Assembly (NCBI GenBank): GCA_949751835.1
Contig: CATKHK010000013.1
Coordinates: 62,001 to 126,000 of the forward strand
Length of the DNA: 64,000 nucleotides
Direction: 5' to 3'
DNA from: Blepharisma japonicum
Lineage: Eukaryota; Ciliophora; Heterotrichea; Heterotrichida; Blepharismidae
Shown: piece after piece, positions 61,618 to 64,000 of the stretch
Layout of the letters: each line of letters starts with the position of its first letter
Numbering within the stretch: the stretch's first letter is position 1
Made by a program: the position numbers and the translations under genes
The notes under the pieces: generated by a model
Databases searched by the model: none
Seen by the model: only the letters and a program-made list of their open reading frames with translations
Told to the model about the DNA's origin: nothing

Positions 61618-63834
61618 CTAATCACCAATTAAAAATACTAAATTCTGGCTTTCTCTGCTTTTTGTTCTTTTTGCAGCCCAATTTATTTCTTGATTAATCT
61701 TACAGAACTCTTCAGCCGATTTATCTCTATTTCCAAAATCCCCGATTTGATGGAATCCTCTTGCTTGCATATATAAAACTTCTCTAATTTCGTAATAGCT
61801 ATTTATTTCCTTAAAATGATCCAGTGCTTTGAGACAATGGTCAATCCCGCTTTTCATTAAATTCATTGACAAATTTGAATTCAAGCTCATCCCAAGGGCA
61901 AATAAGCATTTTGCTTTAACTGAATGATATTTCCCACATATCAGAGGAAAATTCACCCTATCCAGAATTTTATCTAAAGGAGTCAGTATTTGTAACGACG
62001 GGATAGAATTAGGAGCAATATCAAGATAAATTTCAGCGAGTCTAGTTTTAGTTATGATTTCTAATATTGAAAAATCATCGATATACGGAAGTGTTTTATT
62101 TACCTCTGAAAGAGCTTTATAATGCTGGTTTGACATAGAATATATATAAGATAGTAAAATCCTTGTTTCCACGATACGGATTTTATTACCACGGTCATGC
62201 GATGTAGAAATCAACTCATTTGCTAGCTCATAAGCTTCTCTTAGCTGATAATGGTGAATAAGTCTACGAAGTTTATTTAATTTTATATCAAGGAAAAGAT
62301 CAACGTCATTTGTTTCGTTTAAAGTTTCAATTGCTTTTTCTTCGAAGTAAAGAGCTTCTAATAGTTCTCCTTTATTAATGCTTCATATGTGTCCAATATA
62401 ATAAATAGAAAAATCCCATTTTATGCAGGTTTTAATGGGGCAATAAGAATCAACGTATTTTAAGATATCCATAACTGTATCTTTCTGATACTGTGCCAAA
62501 AATCGAGCAATCTGCAAATAAAAATCAGCATCAATCGCAGATTTCAGAGGATTTTCCTTAATGGCATTAAGAAAGCTATGAGAAATTCAGTAGCATCCTT
62601 GATTCATCCAATTCAAAACATTCATTCTCATTTGGTTGCTTCTCAAATCTGCATGCTCATGCTTGACTAATCCTTCGATAAAAGCATAATCAGCTAAATT
62701 TACCCATGTTTTCACATTTGTATCAACATTTAGATATCTTGGCACAATCATAGGAATTTTCTTTTTAGTATCAATTTTTGGCTTTATTTCTGTTAATATA
62801 TTGGATGATTCACATTTTGAATATAGCAAATCAGCTTGTGAAAAAAATAATGATGACTTTATCAGTGCAATTAAATTCCCCAGCTTAATTGATTGTAAAA
62901 CAGCTCTTTCTGCAATTCTTTTTTCTTTTTTATAGTTTCCCATCAACCCAGCAATTTTCATAAATAATAGTGTAGATTCTAAAATAACTGGATTATCATT
63001 TTCGCTTAGTGCTCGCTTTATGGTTTCTACTAATAAATGCAATGCAGGCTCTAAATGACCTAGCTGAAGCTCAATTTTTACTCTATGCAAAGAAGCATAA
63101 TGCGTTGATGATTGAACGACTACTAGCCCTTTTTCACGAGTCGTTTTTGTAGGCATTTTCGAGTCCAAAATCATATCAAAATACCTATGAATGTTGTCAA
63201 TTGCTTGATTGTTTTTATAATAAGTATCTAAATGGCCTTGGCAAATGAAGTTAGTTGGTGGGTTTATTTTGGTTATTTCTTCAGAAAGCTCTTGATAGGT
63301 TTTCTTTAGCACTAAATTGTCTAGATTTGTGGCGACTGAAACTGCGTGCTGGGCATCAGATTTTTCTTGAATTTTGCCGCTTTTGTATTCTTGAAGCTTT
63401 TTATCAAGCTTTGTGATGTCTTCAAATCCCATCCTCGCAAAAACCAAAAAGCATTTACGCAAAAACAAATATAAAGTGCCTCCTTGCTCCAAATACCCCA
63501 TGCTCATTTCGCCTTCATTTTTAAGTTCATTCAATTTTGCGATGAAAAAGGTAAGAATATCGCTGAAATGCTGCAAAGAGTTGATAGCGTTTAAAAAATG
63601 GGTTTTTATTGGCTGAATAGAATTGATTCCTTCTTCAAGGGTTTGCAGATAATTTACTAAATCTTGAAAGCTCATTTCTTCAGATCCTTCATCTTTGATT
63701 TTACTTACAAGAAAGCTTAGGGTTTTTTGACGCTGCTGAGGTAATAATTTTGGGTTCATAAATGATTCGTGGAGAAGGATGCAAAGCGAGATGCGATAAG
63801 GCGAGAGTTCTTGATGCTGCTCTAAAATGTCCAT
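61618..63834 (-). CDS. APC5: Anaphase-promoting complex subunit 5 (APC5)
   Basis: A frame of 738 codons from ATG (MDILEQHQELSPYRISL) to TAG; two TGA read as Trp, at 62587-62589 and near 62385, join the halves. The N terminus (SPYRISLCILLHESF, MSFQDLVNYLQTLE) fits the APC5 N-terminal domain. The diagnostic block HLDTYYKNNQAIDNIHRYFDMIL, then YASLHRVKIELQLGHLEPALHLLVETIKRALSENDN, matches the APC5 TPR core (YAALNLAALHCRFGHYQQAE in human). The remainder is TPR-like helices (LLSYIYSMSNQHYKALSEVN; IDHCLKALDHFKEINSYYEI). APC5 is a scaffold of the cell-cycle ubiquitin ligase APC/C. Length matches the family. Confidence 0.87.
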
Positions 63835-64000
63835 TCCCGCTTATTATTTAAGATAATATTTAAATGTCAAACCACTATAAAGAGAATTAAAATTAATTTT
63901 TAATAGCAAAGACAAATATACGCTTATCAAATTTCTAACTATCTAAGAAGATAGCCTATCAATTTGATTTAATATTAAAATTATCAGATTTGCATAGTTT
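63835..64000. other. 5' flank of APC5
   Basis: AT-rich upstream flank running into the window edge. No telomere-like repeat and no further gene. Confidence 0.5.

Noticed and set aside
1-64000. Bacterial or mitochondrial code 4 genome
   Set aside because: PP1, Snf7, APC5 and CECR2-like genes are eukaryotic nuclear genes, and no ribosome-binding sites or operon structure are seen.

Overview
The window looks like macronuclear DNA of a heterotrich ciliate, most likely Blepharisma or a close relative. UGA must be read as tryptophan throughout. In the protein phosphatase 1 gene two in-frame TGA codons fall on invariant family tryptophans (54755-54757 and 54926-54928), and many other reading frames join into full proteins only with this reading. 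Every complete gene ends in TAA or TAG and none in TGA. The gene content (PP1 catalytic subunit, ESCRT-III Snf7, APC5, a CECR2-like DDT protein, a C2CD3-like centriolar protein) is nuclear and eukaryotic, which excludes bacterial or mitochondrial code 4. The DNA is AT-rich, intergenic spaces are short, and no gene here needs an intron.

Region 1 (1-39.9 kb) is a head-to-tail array on the minus strand. It holds five intact giant genes of about 2,100-2,250 codons (2810-9112, 10130-16501, 18129-24881, 26306-33034, 33428-39877) and a truncated, decayed sixth copy at the left edge (89-2374). Each intact protein has a complete UvrD/Rep-type SF1 helicase core of the TRANK1 type, a TPR-like helical segment, a long unrecognised C-terminal half and an acidic tail. 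The copies form two subgroups (89-16501 and 18129-39877, the last copy being the most divergent). Between genes lie relics of the same family (16740-17878 and 25330-26015) whose arrangement points to unequal-exchange duplications. A motif reading CCATCTTTATTCCCTC in gene sense lies about 38-41 nt before six start codons, including one relic, and nearer the start of the last copy. A 55-bp, TA-bounded, GC-rich palindrome sits inside one relic.

Region 2 (40.2-46.2 kb, minus strand) holds a small truncated-haemoglobin-like gene, two tandem Kv-beta-like aldo-keto reductases, a multipass membrane protein of unknown role and a CECR2-like DDT/AT-hook chromatin protein.

Region 3 (46.3-55.3 kb) holds a C2CD3-like C2-domain protein (+), a CHMP4/Snf7 ESCRT-III subunit (+), three unrecognised genes on the minus strand and PP1 (+).

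Region 4 (55.7-63.8 kb) holds two paralogous membrane-anchored hybrid histidine kinases (+), separated by 1.6 kb without a recognisable gene, and APC5 (-). Apart from the tandem families the neighbours are functionally unrelated, as expected for a compact ciliate genome without operons. No tRNA, rRNA, CRISPR array, telomere repeat or recognisable transposase was seen.
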